Positions 1 to 8,813 are shown, numbered from the stretch's first letter. The stretch: DNA of 64,000 nt from Kaistella sp. (GCA_019459085.1 JAIBEW010000027.1:124001-188000), one strand, 5' to 3'. The notes: generated by a model from the letters alone, not told the origin. Made by a program: numbers and translations.

Positions 1-428
1 TCAGCAACATTCTAACGGTTGATTATATTCCGGCACCATCTAAAATCGATATGGCTATGGAATATATGATGGGTGTTTTCAAAAAGAAATCGCTCGTTTT
101 CCTTTTTTCGGATTTTGAAGATGAATATGATTCGAAAATGCTGCGCGTGGCTTCAAAAAAACATCAGGTTTTAGGAATGCGGATTTATGACGAAAAGGAC
201 AATGAAATCCCTAATGTCGGTTATACCTTATTCAGCGATGCTGAAACCGGCAAGCAGATCTGGGCAAATACTTCCAGCGCACGATGGCGGTACGATTTTG
301 CAGAAGCACAGAAACAGAAAGTGAAAAAAGTGGAGGAGGATTTCGAAAATTCTTCGGCCGGCTTTATGAATATGAATACCGGCGAAGACTATTCAAAATT
401 CCTTTACCAGTATTTCAGAAAAAAATGA
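1..428 (+). CDS. DUF58 domain protein, C-terminal part (5' end outside window)
   Basis: The frame is open from the left edge (codons in phase with position 3) to a TGA at 426-428, so this is the C-terminal part of a longer protein. The visible stretch has a beta-strand 'SLVFLFSDFED' followed by a helix and 'HQVLGMRIYDEKDNEIP', as expected for the end of the VWA-like fold of DUF58 proteins. DUF58 proteins normally sit between a MoxR-type AAA ATPase and the bat genes, and the downstream genes here are batA-batD. The stop overlaps the next start as ATGA, which indicates translational coupling. The function is inferred from context and is probably an accessory protein of the Bat/MoxR envelope system. 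The family call is fairly sure; the missing N-terminus prevents more. Confidence 0.8.
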   Translation, partial: SNILTVDYIPAPSKIDMAMEYMMGVFKKKSLVFLFSDFEDEYDSKMLRVASKKHQVLGMRIYDEKDNEIPNVGYTLFSDAETGKQIWANTSSARWRYDFAEAQKQKVKKVEEDFENSSAGFMNMNTGEDYSKFLYQYFRKK

Positions 429-1360
429 CAGCATGCATGATGATAAAAAATAACAGCAGAATTTTAAAAAATATTTTCCTTTTTACATTCATTTTCTTCA
501 GTGTTTTTTCCAATGCGCAGACACTGGGTTCCCGACTGGAAAAAAAGACGCTGGCTTTGGGAGAAGCAGTTTTATTTCGCGTCTATATTTCAGATCTTCA
601 AGGCGAAGAGGTTGTCTCCGCGCCGAAAAATGAGCTTTTGCCTTTTCATTTCGAGGAAGTAAAAGACAGCATCATTGTAAAACCTGAGTTTTACGAAAGA
701 ACGATTGAATTTGCGGTTTTCGAAGAGGGTATATTCACCCTTCCGGCTCTGGATTTTAAAATTGGCGGGGAACTTTACCAAACCATTCCATACGAAGTGG
801 AAGTGATCAATACCGCGCAGAAAGGCGACGTGATCAACGATATTATGAAAAACAAGGAGGTAAAACTCCAGGTTAAGGATTATTGGGAGCTTTACAAATG
901 GTATATTCTCGGCGTTCTTATTCTTTTAGCTTTAATATTTGTTATTTATCAGATCATCATATACGCGAAACGTAGGAAAGATTCTCCGGTTGTCATGACC
1001 AATCAGACCCTGAAGGATCTGGACCAGCTGCAAAAGAAAAAATACATCGAAAATGGCGATTACCGTTCATTTTATGTAGAACTCATCGATATTTCCAGGA
1101 ATTTTATCACGAAACAATATCGAATTCCTGCCGATGTTCTGCTCACCGACGACCTGATTGATGTGATGAAAACCAACAATACCATTTCTCAGGAAAATGA
1201 AAAAGTGGTGGAAGAGATTTTTCTCCGCGGCGACCTTGTTAAATTCGCCAAGACATTTCCGGATCAGGCTCTTATGGAAAATGATTTCGAGAATATAAGA
1301 AACTTTGTAAAAAGATCATCGAAGGATCTGGAATTTGAAAAACTGAGAAAAGATGTTTAG
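425..1360 (+). CDS. BatD-like / DUF4381-like membrane protein of the bat operon
   Basis: From the ATG at 425 this is 311 residues. ATGs at 437 and 440 are equally possible starts, because the signal peptide (hydrophobic run ending FSNAQ) begins only after them. A longer open frame to 284 overlaps the DUF58 gene and is not needed. The periplasmic part (about residues 33-158) has the extended beta-rich look of the BatD N-terminus. One membrane helix lies at about 160-181, followed by a charged cytoplasmic domain with 'YIENGDYRSFYVELIDISRNF', typical of the DUF4381-like tail of MoxR/Bat operons. The start overlaps the DUF58 stop (ATGA) and the end overlaps batA by 8 bases. It probably bridges the VWA proteins and the ATPase at the inner membrane. 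No enzymatic motif is seen. Confidence 0.75.
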   Translation: MTACMMIKNNSRILKNIFLFTFIFFSVFSNAQTLGSRLEKKTLALGEAVLFRVYISDLQGEEVVSAPKNELLPFHFEEVKDSIIVKPEFYERTIEFAVFEEGIFTLPALDFKIGGELYQTIPYEVEVINTAQKGDVINDIMKNKEVKLQVKDYWELYKWYILGVLILLALIFVIYQIIIYAKRRKDSPVVMTNQTLKDLDQLQKKKYIENGDYRSFYVELIDISRNFITKQYRIPADVLLTDDLIDVMKTNNTISQENEKVVEEIFLRGDLVKFAKTFPDQALMENDFENIRNFVKRSSKDLEFEKLRKDV

Positions 1361-2357
1361 TGCTTTCAACGACTTCGAATTTTACAGTCCGTGGTTTTTA
1401 CTGCTGTTCCTGCTGTTTATCCCTTTACTGATAAGAGATATCAGCACCAAAAAAAGACCAGGAATCAAAGTTCCGAGCACTGGCAAAATGAAGGAAAGTC
1501 AGGGAATTGTTTTTGTACTTTTTCTGCTGAAAATCTCAAAATATCTTATTCTTACCTGTCTTATCATTGCGATGGCAAGACCGCGGACTTTTTCTATTTC
1601 TGAGGATTATAATGCCAATAAAGGGATAGACATTATGCTCTCGGTAGATGTTTCCTTAAGCATGCTTGCCAAAGATCTGGAGCCGGACCGACTGACGGCA
1701 CTGAAAAAAATTGCACAAAAATTTGTGGAAAAAAGACCGGCAGACCGGATAGGACTGGTTACGTATTCAGGCGAAGCGTTTACAAAAGTTCCCGTCACTT
1801 CAGATCATTCAGTTTTGATAGAGGAACTTGAAAATCTCAACCCTTTGGAACTTCAACCAGGAACCGCGATCGGTGAAGGTCTTGCGGTTGCCGTAAGCCA
1901 TTTAAAAAACAGCAAGGCAAAATCCAAAATCATTATTTTGATGACGGACGGTGTGAATACAATCGAAAATGCAATGCCGCCACAGGTCGGTGCTGAACTG
2001 GCCCGAAGCAACAGTATTAAGGTGTATTCGATTGGAATTGGAACAAATGGCTATGCGTTAATGCCCACCGCTACGGATATTTTTGGTGATCTGGTCTTTA
2101 CTGAAGCAGAAGTGAAGATCGACGAGCCCGTTTTGAGGGAAATTGCCGAGACCACGGGTGGAAAATATTTCCGGGCAACTTCCAACCAAAGTCTGGAAGA
2201 AGTGTACGAAGAAATTAACCAGCTGGAAAAGACGGATGTAAAATCAGCTAAAATCTACCATTATCAGGAATATTTCCACATCCTGCTCTATATTGCACTG
2301 GCTCTGTTGATGATTGATGCCCTTTTGCGGTGGTCACTTTATAAATTTTTGAATTAA
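1353..2357 (+). CDS. batA: BatA, membrane VWA-domain protein
   Basis: 334 residues. An N-terminal membrane helix near residues 15-30 and a second near 53-73 precede a von Willebrand A domain with a complete MIDAS start DxSxS (Asp99, Ser101, Ser103) and the later 'LMTDGVN' Asp motif. A C-terminal helix lies near 310-328. This two-plus-one topology with a periplasmic or cytoplasmic VWA domain is the BatA/BatB pattern known from Bacteroides aerotolerance operons. It overlaps the preceding gene by 8 bases and the following batB by one base (TAATG), so the operon is tightly coupled. The metal site appears intact. The role in oxygen tolerance or envelope stress is family knowledge and cannot be read from the sequence. 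Confidence 0.93.
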   Translation: MFSAFNDFEFYSPWFLLLFLLFIPLLIRDISTKKRPGIKVPSTGKMKESQGIVFVLFLLKISKYLILTCLIIAMARPRTFSISEDYNANKGIDIMLSVDVSLSMLAKDLEPDRLTALKKIAQKFVEKRPADRIGLVTYSGEAFTKVPVTSDHSVLIEELENLNPLELQPGTAIGEGLAVAVSHLKNSKAKSKIIILMTDGVNTIENAMPPQVGAELARSNSIKVYSIGIGTNGYALMPTATDIFGDLVFTEAEVKIDEPVLREIAETTGGKYFRATSNQSLEEVYEEINQLEKTDVKSAKIYHYQEYFHILLYIALALLMIDALLRWSLYKFLN

Positions 2358-3367
2358 TGGATTGGTATATAGAAAATTACTGGCTCTTTTTGCTCCTGTT
2401 GCTTATTGCGGTGCTTATTTTCATTCTCAGTCGTTATAGAAAATGGAAGAACAAAACCCGTTTGCATTTTGCTGAGGAGATATTTCATGAGGGTCTTTAT
2501 GAAAACAAGTCCAAATTTTCGGCAGTTCTACCTGTCCTGTATCTGACGGCCGTTTTATTTCTAATTTTTTCGATCATTGATCTTTTAAAGGGTTCCGAGG
2601 AAGTGAAAACCATGCAGAAAATGAACAATGTTATTTTTGTTATGGATGTTTCCAATTCTATGAACGCCGAAGATATTCAACCCAACCGCTTAACAGAAGC
2701 TAAAAACATCATCATCGGAACGATGGATAAAATGACGAATGATAAAGTCGGGATTGTAGTTTTCGCCGGCGATGCAACTTCTGTAATGCCTTTAACCACT
2801 GATTATTCAACCGCCGAAACTTATATCGGAGGACTCGAAACCAATGTGATGAAAGTTCAGGGCACCGATTTCCTGAAAGGAATGAAAGCAGCTTCGGAGA
2901 AATTTAAAAATGTGGCAAAAGGATCACGCAAGATTGTTCTGGTGAGCGATGGTGAAGATAATGAGGGAAATGAAGATGAAGCCATAAAAGAAGCAAAAAG
3001 AGAAGGAATGATGGTCGTGACCGTAGGAATCGGCACCGATGAAGGAGCCCCCGTTCCGGAATATGCTTTCGGTCAGTTAATGGGTTATAAAACGGATCTG
3101 AACACGGGCGAAACCGTAATTTCTAAAAGACAGACTGAAGCGCTGAAAAAAATCGCTTCTTCTACTGACGGAACTTATATTGATGGTAATAATCTGGATC
3201 AGGCCTCCCAGGAAATCGTGGATGCACTTAACAGAAAAAATGCCTCTTCAGAAACACTCATAAAAACCCAAAATGCCATCCATTATTACCAGTATTTTCT
3301 GGCCGTTTCTCTTTTCCTTTTCTTTCTCATTTATTTGATCAATCCGAAAAGAGATCTCAATCTTTGA
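2357..3367 (+). CDS. batB: BatB, membrane VWA-domain protein
   Basis: 336 residues with the same architecture as the preceding BatA: membrane helices near residues 8-25 and 55-75, a VWA domain whose MIDAS begins with Asp97, Ser99 and Ser101, 'LVSDGEDNEG' as the later metal-site loop, and a C-terminal helix near 312-330. The ATG shares its A with the last base of the batA stop. BatA and BatB are paralogues expected to interact with each other and with BatC. After the TGA (3365-3367) there is a 96-base gap with a new promoter box before batC, so batC and batD may also be transcribed separately. Confidence 0.93.
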   Translation: MDWYIENYWLFLLLLLIAVLIFILSRYRKWKNKTRLHFAEEIFHEGLYENKSKFSAVLPVLYLTAVLFLIFSIIDLLKGSEEVKTMQKMNNVIFVMDVSNSMNAEDIQPNRLTEAKNIIIGTMDKMTNDKVGIVVFAGDATSVMPLTTDYSTAETYIGGLETNVMKVQGTDFLKGMKAASEKFKNVAKGSRKIVLVSDGEDNEGNEDEAIKEAKREGMMVVTVGIGTDEGAPVPEYAFGQLMGYKTDLNTGETVISKRQTEALKKIASSTDGTYIDGNNLDQASQEIVDALNRKNASSETLIKTQNAIHYYQYFLAVSLFLFFLIYLINPKRDLNL

Positions 3368-3451
3368 CGGTTCGGTGATTATAAGCCTTTAAATCCCTTT
3401 ATTTAACCCAACTTTAACATTTAAACGCCTGTTTCTTAACATATAAACAAA

Positions 3452-3459
3452 TAATTTTG
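3452..3459 (+). promoter_or_regulatory. -7 box TAATTTTG of batC promoter
   Basis: An exact match to the Bacteroidota -7 element TAnnTTTG, ending 4 bases before the batC ATG. At this spacing the transcription start would fall on or next to the start codon, giving a leaderless message. No clear TTG lies 19 bases upstream. Confidence 0.55.
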
Positions 3460-3463
3460 CAAC

Positions 3464-4195
3464 ATGCATAATAAAAATTCTTATCTAACGTTATTATTGA
3501 TTTTTTTTGCCGGTATTTTATCGGCACAGGAAAATTATAATACCCTCATATTTGAAGGCAATAACGATTTCGATAAAAAAAATTACGATGCAGCCGCTTC
3601 CAAATATCTGAAAGCCATCGGCGAGAATGACAAAGACTTTACTGCCCATTACAATTTGGGAAATGCATTGTATAAAAGTAAAAAGTTTGAAGAGGCGAAA
3701 GCAGAATTCGAAAAAGCACAGGAACTTTCTAAAAATCTTGCCGATAAAGCAGCCGCACTGCACAATCTTGGAAATGCGCATATGCAAACAAGTAATCCCG
3801 AAAAAGCCGCAGAATTTTATAAAAAATCCCTGAAACAGGATCCTTACAACGAATCAACACGTAAGAATTACGAAATCGCAAAACTGAAGGAAAAGGAAAA
3901 CCAACAGGATAAAAACAAAAATAAATCCGGGGGTGGCGGCGGTAAAGGAAATAAAAAAGACCAAGAGGGCGGAGACGGTGATAAGAAAAAGCAAAGCGGC
4001 GGAAGCGGTGATGCTCAGAAAGGAACCGGCGACGGAGAAGATCAGGACAAAAATCAGAATCCGAGCAACGGCATGCCGAAAGAACTTCAGGATGCTTTAC
4101 TGAACAGAGTTGCCAATAAAGAAAGGGAAACGGCAAAAAGAATTTTAAACAAAGGCTCCTATTCGGTGCCTGAAAGCAATGCGAAAGACTGGTAA
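3464..4195 (+). CDS. batC: BatC, secreted/periplasmic TPR protein
   Basis: 243 residues. A signal peptide (hydrophobic run ending ILSAQ near residue 21) precedes about three TPR units between residues 28 and 140, with the A-x-Y-N-L-G-N-A and P-x-x-A-x-x-x-Y patterns ('AHYNLGNALYKSKKFEEA', 'AALHNLGNAHMQ'). The region from about 148 to 200 is a low-complexity linker rich in Gly, Lys, Asp and Gln, and the last 40 residues are again ordered. This layout is typical of BatC. The start lies 4 bases after a TAATTTTG box. The stop overlaps the batD start (TAATG). TPRs suggest a scaffold for BatA/BatB/BatD. Confidence 0.92.
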   Translation: MHNKNSYLTLLLIFFAGILSAQENYNTLIFEGNNDFDKKNYDAAASKYLKAIGENDKDFTAHYNLGNALYKSKKFEEAKAEFEKAQELSKNLADKAAALHNLGNAHMQTSNPEKAAEFYKKSLKQDPYNESTRKNYEIAKLKEKENQQDKNKNKSGGGGGKGNKKDQEGGDGDKKKQSGGSGDAQKGTGDGEDQDKNQNPSNGMPKELQDALLNRVANKERETAKRILNKGSYSVPESNAKDW

Positions 4196-5937
4196 TGAAA
4201 CATAAAATCTTCTTTTTGTGTCTGAATTTTCTGGCTATAGTTTCTTACGGTCAGGTAACTTTAGTGCCTGTTCTAGAAGGAGAAGATTTCAAAGTCAACC
4301 AGCGTTTCAACCTGACGTATGTCCTGGAAATTAAAGGCAAAAACTACATTCAGGACACGCCACTGCAGCTTCCGGATTTTTCCAAATTTAATATGATCGG
4401 CACCGCATCTGATCAGATTACTTATGGTGATCCAAAAAAGAACTTCATCATCAACCAGATCATTTATCAGGTGGTTTTGGAGCCAAAGCAGTCCGGAACC
4501 CTGAAAATAGGTTCTGCGAGGGTGATTGTAAACGGTGAGATTTACCGAACTGAACCTTTTGATATCTATATTTCGCCGGTCGAAAAAACAGCAGTGGCTG
4601 CAACTAAACCCATGGATGATATCTATCTGAATCTGGAAATTGAAGATCGGTCAGTTTATAAAAACCAGCCTACCATTGCAGTTTTAAAGGCTTATTCCAA
4701 AAATCTCAACAATTTCCGGAAGGTAAAGAACATTCAGCTGCCGAAACAGAATAACCTGAATTTCAAAACGGTAAGCAACCGTAAATCAGAAATTGAAACG
4801 GAAGGAAATCTCTCCTCACAAGTGATTGCGGTATATATGATTTTTCCGAAAGAAAGCGGCACGGTTGCCGTTAAATCTGTTTCTGCGATGGTGAATCATC
4901 TCTCTTCAGAAAACAGGATCAAGTCTAACAGGGTAAATCTGAGTGTTAAAAATCTGCCGAAAGACGCGCCGGAAAGTTTTGAGAATGCCGTAGGAAATTT
5001 TGAAGTTCAGCTCATTAATCGGTCCGAAGGAAAGGCAGAAATGGATAAACCCATTAACGTGACCGTGAAACTTTCCGGAGAAGGAAATCTGGGAAATATT
5101 ACCCTTCCTGCCATCAACAAATCCGACGATTATGTCATATACCCTTCCAAAATCGTCAATAATGTGAAGACCGGGAAAACAGCAATGAAAGGTGAAGTGC
5201 TTGCGAATTACATCATTGTTCCAAAAAAACAGGGACCCATCATCATCAGCACCGAAGATTTCAGCTTTTTTGATCCGTCAGAAAAAAAATACGTTTCCAT
5301 ACCGCCGCAAACCATTGAAATCAGTGCTTTTACCCACGAACAGATTCTGGATGACCAAACAACGATCGAAAAGGTAAATAATTACACCAACACCGTTCTG
5401 GAGACGGTGAACAGTCCGGTTATTCATACTTCTAATCTGAAAGTACAAGAAAAAGCAGGCATCAACTGGAATGCTGTTCTTTTGAATATCGCAGTCTTTT
5501 TCGGTGTTGTACTTCTGGGTTTTCTTTTCCGGAGACATCAGCGGAAACAGAAAGCGCTGCTTTTGCAAAAAGCTTCAATGAAAGCTAAATCTACAGGAAG
5601 TGTTGCAGACAGGGAAAAAGAAATTCGTAACCAGCAGAAAGTGGAGTTGGTCGATTATTATATTTATCTGAAAAAACAGCTCGAAAACCGAGACTGGGAA
5701 GGTTTCTTTAGAACTTTTGAAGAAATGAATCTGGAAGTCACAAAAAGTTTTTCGGCGGAAAATGAGTCGGAGTTCAGGAACATTCTGGAAAAGGAGAGGG
5801 GACCAAAAATCACAGAGGATTACCGGAATCTTATTCAGAGAATTCAAATTGAAAGATTTGCGCCGATTCATCTTGAAGAAAATATCATTGAAATCTACGG
5901 TCAGATCGTTGAATTATACCCGCATATTAGCAAATAA
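4195..5937 (+). CDS. batD: BatD, oxygen-tolerance membrane protein
   Basis: 580 residues, a usual length for BatD. A signal peptide ends near residue 20 (...SYGQVT). Residues 20 to about 425 are a string of beta-rich Ig-like domains facing the periplasm, with repeated 'QSGTLKIGSARV'-type strands. One membrane helix lies at about 427-448 and is followed by a basic cytoplasmic tail with helices (about residues 465-580). It is the last gene of the run batA-batB-batC-batD, joined to batC by a one-base overlap. The family is linked to aerotolerance and envelope integrity in Bacteroides and other bacteria; the biochemical role is unknown. Confidence 0.92.
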   Translation: MKHKIFFLCLNFLAIVSYGQVTLVPVLEGEDFKVNQRFNLTYVLEIKGKNYIQDTPLQLPDFSKFNMIGTASDQITYGDPKKNFIINQIIYQVVLEPKQSGTLKIGSARVIVNGEIYRTEPFDIYISPVEKTAVAATKPMDDIYLNLEIEDRSVYKNQPTIAVLKAYSKNLNNFRKVKNIQLPKQNNLNFKTVSNRKSEIETEGNLSSQVIAVYMIFPKESGTVAVKSVSAMVNHLSSENRIKSNRVNLSVKNLPKDAPESFENAVGNFEVQLINRSEGKAEMDKPINVTVKLSGEGNLGNITLPAINKSDDYVIYPSKIVNNVKTGKTAMKGEVLANYIIVPKKQGPIIISTEDFSFFDPSEKKYVSIPPQTIEISAFTHEQILDDQTTIEKVNNYTNTVLETVNSPVIHTSNLKVQEKAGINWNAVLLNIAVFFGVVLLGFLFRRHQRKQKALLLQKASMKAKSTGSVADREKEIRNQQKVELVDYYIYLKKQLENRDWEGFFRTFEEMNLEVTKSFSAENESEFRNILEKERGPKITEDYRNLIQRIQIERFAPIHLEENIIEIYGQIVELYPHISK

Positions 5938-5951
5938 TCATTTTTTATTTA

Positions 5952-5959
5952 TAATTTTG
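5952..5959 (+). promoter_or_regulatory. -7 box TAATTTTG before the MarC-family gene
   Basis: Exact TAnnTTTG match, 18 bases before the ATG at 5978. It lies in the short gap after batD, so the MarC-family gene probably has its own promoter. No obvious -33 TTG. Confidence 0.5.
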
Positions 5960-5977
5960 CGGAATTAATAATCCCCA

Positions 5978-6574
5978 ATGTTTGAATTTTTCAGTTTAAA
6001 GGAAACGCTTACCACTACAATGGTGCTTTTTGCGGTGATTGACATCGTGGGATCGATCCCGATCATTGTAAGTCTGAAGCAGAAATTCGGAAAAATTGAA
6101 GCGGAACGCGCCACAATTGTTGCCTGCGTTTTGATGATTTCCTTCCTTTTTATCGGTAACAAAATTCTGAAATTTATTGGAGTAGATGTGAATTCCTTTG
6201 CGATTGCAGGTGCTTTTGTCATTTTTATTATTGCGGTTGAAATGATTTTGGGCATCGAAATTCAGAAAAACACCGAATCCAAGTCAGCATCGATCGTTCC
6301 CATTGCTTTTCCGCTGATCGCCGGAGCCGGAACCTTAACCACAACACTTTCCTTGCGGGCAGAATATCATGACATCAATATCATTGCAGGCATTATTCTG
6401 AACACAATTTTTGTATATTTGGTGCTGAAATCGGCCAACTGGCTTGAGCAGAAAATGGGCGACGGAACGCTGCAGGTTTTGCAGAAAGTTTTCGGAATTA
6501 TCCTTCTCGCAATTTCAATTAAATTGTTCACCGCCAATTTTGCACAGTTGTTTTCGACCTATGTTAACTTTTAA
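5978..6574 (+). CDS. MarC/UPF0056 family integral membrane protein
   Basis: 198 residues, about the usual MarC length, with roughly six hydrophobic helices. Recognisable family features are 'LFAVIDIVGSIPIIVSLKQKFG' at the N-terminus (the D-x-x-G-x-x-P pattern), a conserved 'FPLIAGAGTLTT' in the middle, and a C-terminal 'QKVFGIILLAISIKLF'. Despite the name, MarC proteins are not shown to confer multiple antibiotic resistance, and their transport substrate is unknown. A new promoter box precedes it. The small membrane-protein gene 11 bases downstream is probably co-transcribed. The family call is sure; function is not assigned. Confidence 0.9.
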   Translation: MFEFFSLKETLTTTMVLFAVIDIVGSIPIIVSLKQKFGKIEAERATIVACVLMISFLFIGNKILKFIGVDVNSFAIAGAFVIFIIAVEMILGIEIQKNTESKSASIVPIAFPLIAGAGTLTTTLSLRAEYHDINIIAGIILNTIFVYLVLKSANWLEQKMGDGTLQVLQKVFGIILLAISIKLFTANFAQLFSTYVNF

Positions 6575-6585
6575 AAATCTTAGTA

Positions 6586-6780
6586 ATGCAGACCTTTTAT
6601 AAAATATTTTTAGTGCTTTTCCTTATATTCATCGGTTTCAACCTTTATGTGATCGAGTGGGATCTTGGGATTATGCATGAAGAAAATTCTAAATTCATCT
6701 TATCGATATCCGCTGCGGTAATCGGTATTATTTTGCTTTTTGCGATGAATACCTGGAGCAAGCTGACCTTAAAAAAATAA
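6586..6780 (+). CDS. small two-helix membrane protein
   Basis: 64 residues, made of two hydrophobic segments (about residues 5-22 and 36-55) separated by an acidic loop 'EWDLGIMHEEN'. The ATG lies 11 bases after the MarC-family stop, so the two are likely one transcript. It is not recognised beyond its topology, which resembles small uncharacterised membrane proteins of Flavobacteriia. The codon pattern and lack of alternative frames support a real gene. It ends 3 bases before the convergent minus-strand stop at 6784, leaving no room for a terminator between them. Confidence 0.7.
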   Translation: MQTFYKIFLVLFLIFIGFNLYVIEWDLGIMHEENSKFILSISAAVIGIILLFAMNTWSKLTLKK

Positions 6781-6783
6781 ATT

Positions 6784-7758
6784 TCAGCGGTAAAAAGCTA
6801 AATTTTTAAGGATTGCCTCTGATTTCAGTTCAGTTTCCTGCCACTCTTTTTCAGTGGAACTTAGGGCAGTAATGCCGCCTCCAACGTGAATCAGCACCTC
6901 ACTTTTTCTGATTTCGGCGCATCTTAAATTCACGAAATACTGAATGTAGTCATCAGTTTCCACTTGAATGTAGCCCGCATACAGTCCGCGTGGATATTTT
7001 TCGAAATTTTCGATGGCATTTTTGCAGAATTCTTTTGGGATTCCACACACCGCTGGAGTGGGATGCAGTTCTGAAATAAGTTTTTCTAAATTTTCCTGAT
7101 CAATCTTCGCCTTGAAATCTGTTCGCAGATGTTTGATGTTTCCGGAAATGTGATCGTATGTTTCTGAAATTTCAGTGTGAGCGCTGTAATTTTCGAGCAC
7201 CATTTTAATGTAAGCAGAAACAGGTTTCTGCTCTTCTCTTTCTTTTTCGCTCCAGAATTCATTTACAGGAAGTGTTCCGGCCAGGCTCATCGTTTCGAAT
7301 CGAGAAGTTTTTTTACTGAATTTTCCCAAAACTTCAGAAAACGCGCCGATCCAGCATTTTCCTTCTTTCACAAAAACGTAAGCAAAAGCATTTGGATAAG
7401 ATTCGGTAAGATTCTGAAAGGTTGTAGCTAAATCAGGAGTTTGTGAATCTGATTTCAGAATCTTGATTCTCGAGATGACCAGTTTCGAAAGACTGTTCTC
7501 TTTTATAAAATCAATAACTTTCCTCAGTTTTGCTTCGTATTCAGTTTGACTTTCTTCTGCAAAATATTTAGCTTCATTTAACTGGAGATCAGCAGAACTC
7601 ATCATTCTACTGAATTCCATAAAGTCTGCTTCTTTTATTTTTCCTTTAAAGTCAAGCTGTTCCAAGTTGTCAAATGAAAAAAAACTGACGAAATTTCCGG
7701 GAGAATTTTCATCAGTTGTGTAAACATTTTCGCTAAAGGGAAATTTAAAGAAAAGCAT
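6784..7758 (-). CDS. chorismate-binding enzyme, isochorismate synthase type (MenF/EntC-like)
   Basis: 324 residues, shorter at the N-terminus than E. coli MenF (about 430), as is usual for Flavobacteriia. The C-terminal two thirds carry the chorismate-binding fold, with 'LHPTPAVCGIPKEF' (the P-A-V-x-G-x-P motif), 'YPRGLYAGYIQ' and the terminal glycine-rich 'HVGGGITALSSTEKEW' plus 'ETELKSEAIL', which supply Mg and substrate ligands. It should convert chorismate to isochorismate, the entry to menaquinone, the usual respiratory quinone of this group. It is the last gene of a minus-strand run after an acyltransferase and a hotdog thioesterase (24-base gap). The thioesterase could serve the same pathway. 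Isochorismate synthase is more likely than anthranilate or aminodeoxychorismate synthase, because the motif set is of the MenF type. Confidence 0.85.
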   Translation of the reverse strand: MLFFKFPFSENVYTTDENSPGNFVSFFSFDNLEQLDFKGKIKEADFMEFSRMMSSADLQLNEAKYFAEESQTEYEAKLRKVIDFIKENSLSKLVISRIKILKSDSQTPDLATTFQNLTESYPNAFAYVFVKEGKCWIGAFSEVLGKFSKKTSRFETMSLAGTLPVNEFWSEKEREEQKPVSAYIKMVLENYSAHTEISETYDHISGNIKHLRTDFKAKIDQENLEKLISELHPTPAVCGIPKEFCKNAIENFEKYPRGLYAGYIQVETDDYIQYFVNLRCAEIRKSEVLIHVGGGITALSSTEKEWQETELKSEAILKNLAFYR

Positions 7759-7782
7759 CGTTTTTTTTTTATTCCTGAAAGA

Positions 7783-8211
7783 TTATTTAGGCCGTGGAAT
7801 AATATTATTCGTCATCGTCGTATGGTTAATCAGACCACCTTTTTCGTCTCGGATTTCTATTTCGGAAACGTGCATCGTATTTCCTCTTCTGATGAATCTT
7901 GCTGTTCCGGTCACCATCCCTTCGCGTTTGCTTTTCAGGTGGTTCGAGTTGATGTTTGTTCCTACAGGAACCACTTTTTCAGAATCCACGCTGATATAGG
8001 AAAGGCATGAACCCAAAGTTTCGGCCAAAACACAGCTGGCTCCGCCGTGCAGAATTCCGTAAGGCTGATGAACTTTCGGCGTTACAGGCATGGTTGCCGT
8101 CAGCGTTTCCTCCGTAACATCAGTAAAAATGATTTCGAGCGTTTTTCCGAGGGTTTCTTCGCCCCAGTTATTCAGCATGTCAAGAATTTCTCTTTTTTTT
8201 GAATTATCCAT
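7783..8211 (-). CDS. PaaI-family hotdog-fold acyl-CoA thioesterase
   Basis: 142 residues. Single hotdog domain with the hallmark 'QPYGILHGGASCVLAETLGS' (HGG motif and the following acidic Glu) and 'VGTNINSNHLKS', as in PaaI/MenI/YdiI thioesterases. It sits 18 bases after the acyltransferase and 24 bases before the isochorismate-synthase-type gene. A role as 1,4-dihydroxy-2-naphthoyl-CoA hydrolase in menaquinone synthesis (MenI-like) is an attractive inference from that neighbour. The sequence alone supports only a thioesterase acting on an aromatic or other acyl-CoA. Confidence 0.85.
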   Translation of the reverse strand: MDNSKKREILDMLNNWGEETLGKTLEIIFTDVTEETLTATMPVTPKVHQPYGILHGGASCVLAETLGSCLSYISVDSEKVVPVGTNINSNHLKSKREGMVTGTARFIRRGNTMHVSEIEIRDEKGGLINHTTMTNNIIPRPK

Positions 8212-8229
8212 TATAGTCCGACTGTATAT

Positions 8230-8796
8230 TTAATAAATTTTAGGATTCCAGTTTTCAGGATTTTTTGGGGTAATTTTTTTGTAATATTCCTGCATTTCCT
8301 CCATAATACTTTCAAAACTGCGGGTTTCCAGATCGTGAACGGTGATGATTTTGCCCAAATAAATGATTTTGTGTTTAAAGTCCCCGGCAGCGACCACAAT
8401 CGGGACTTTTGCTGCCAAAGCCATATGATAGAAACCTTTCCGCCATTTCGGAACCCAGCTTCTTGTACCTTCAGGAGTAATTACCAGACTGAAACTGTCT
8501 TTTTTGAATTCATCTGCAACAAATTTAACAAGGTCATTTTTCTGACTTCTGTCGATGCCGATGCCGCCTAAAGCTTTGACGACCGGACCATACCACGCTT
8601 TGGTGTGTTCATCTTTTATAATGATCTTCAACGGTTTATCCAGTGCCCAGTACGCCAGATTTCCCAGGAGATATTCCTGATTAGAGGTGTGCGGTGCCAC
8701 GACCAGAATACAGCGGTCCAGATTATTCACATCGCCCTCCAGTACAATCTTCCAGCCGACAATCCACATCATCAATTTCCCGATCAGTTTCTTCAT
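8230..8796 (-). CDS. 1-acylglycerol-3-phosphate acyltransferase-like protein (PlsC family)
   Basis: 188 residues, a compact LPLAT domain. Motif I reads 'APHTSNQEYL', with His and Glu in an H-x4-E variant of the usual H-x4-D. The later 'VITPEGTRSWVPKWRKGFY' contains the EGTR motif III. One N-terminal hydrophobic segment anchors it in the membrane. Members of this short subfamily are annotated as acyltransferases or glycerol acyltransferases of phospholipid or lipid A remodelling. It is the first long gene of the acyltransferase-thioesterase-isochorismate-synthase run. The 22 bases between its ATG and the upstream hairpin at 8819-8845 leave little room for a promoter, so its transcription may depend on read-through of that hairpin. 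Confidence 0.85.
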   Translation of the reverse strand: MKKLIGKLMMWIVGWKIVLEGDVNNLDRCILVVAPHTSNQEYLLGNLAYWALDKPLKIIIKDEHTKAWYGPVVKALGGIGIDRSQKNDLVKFVADEFKKDSFSLVITPEGTRSWVPKWRKGFYHMALAAKVPIVVAAGDFKHKIIYLGKIITVHDLETRSFESIMEEMQEYYKKITPKNPENWNPKIY

Positions 8797-8813
8797 TTTT
8801 TTTAATTTTTAAA

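Noticed and set aside
3729-4136. 135-codon open frame on the minus strand over batC
   Set aside because: Composition is Arg/Phe/Leu-rich from the reverse of the Gly/Lys/Asp linker of BatC; no promoter box and no known family.
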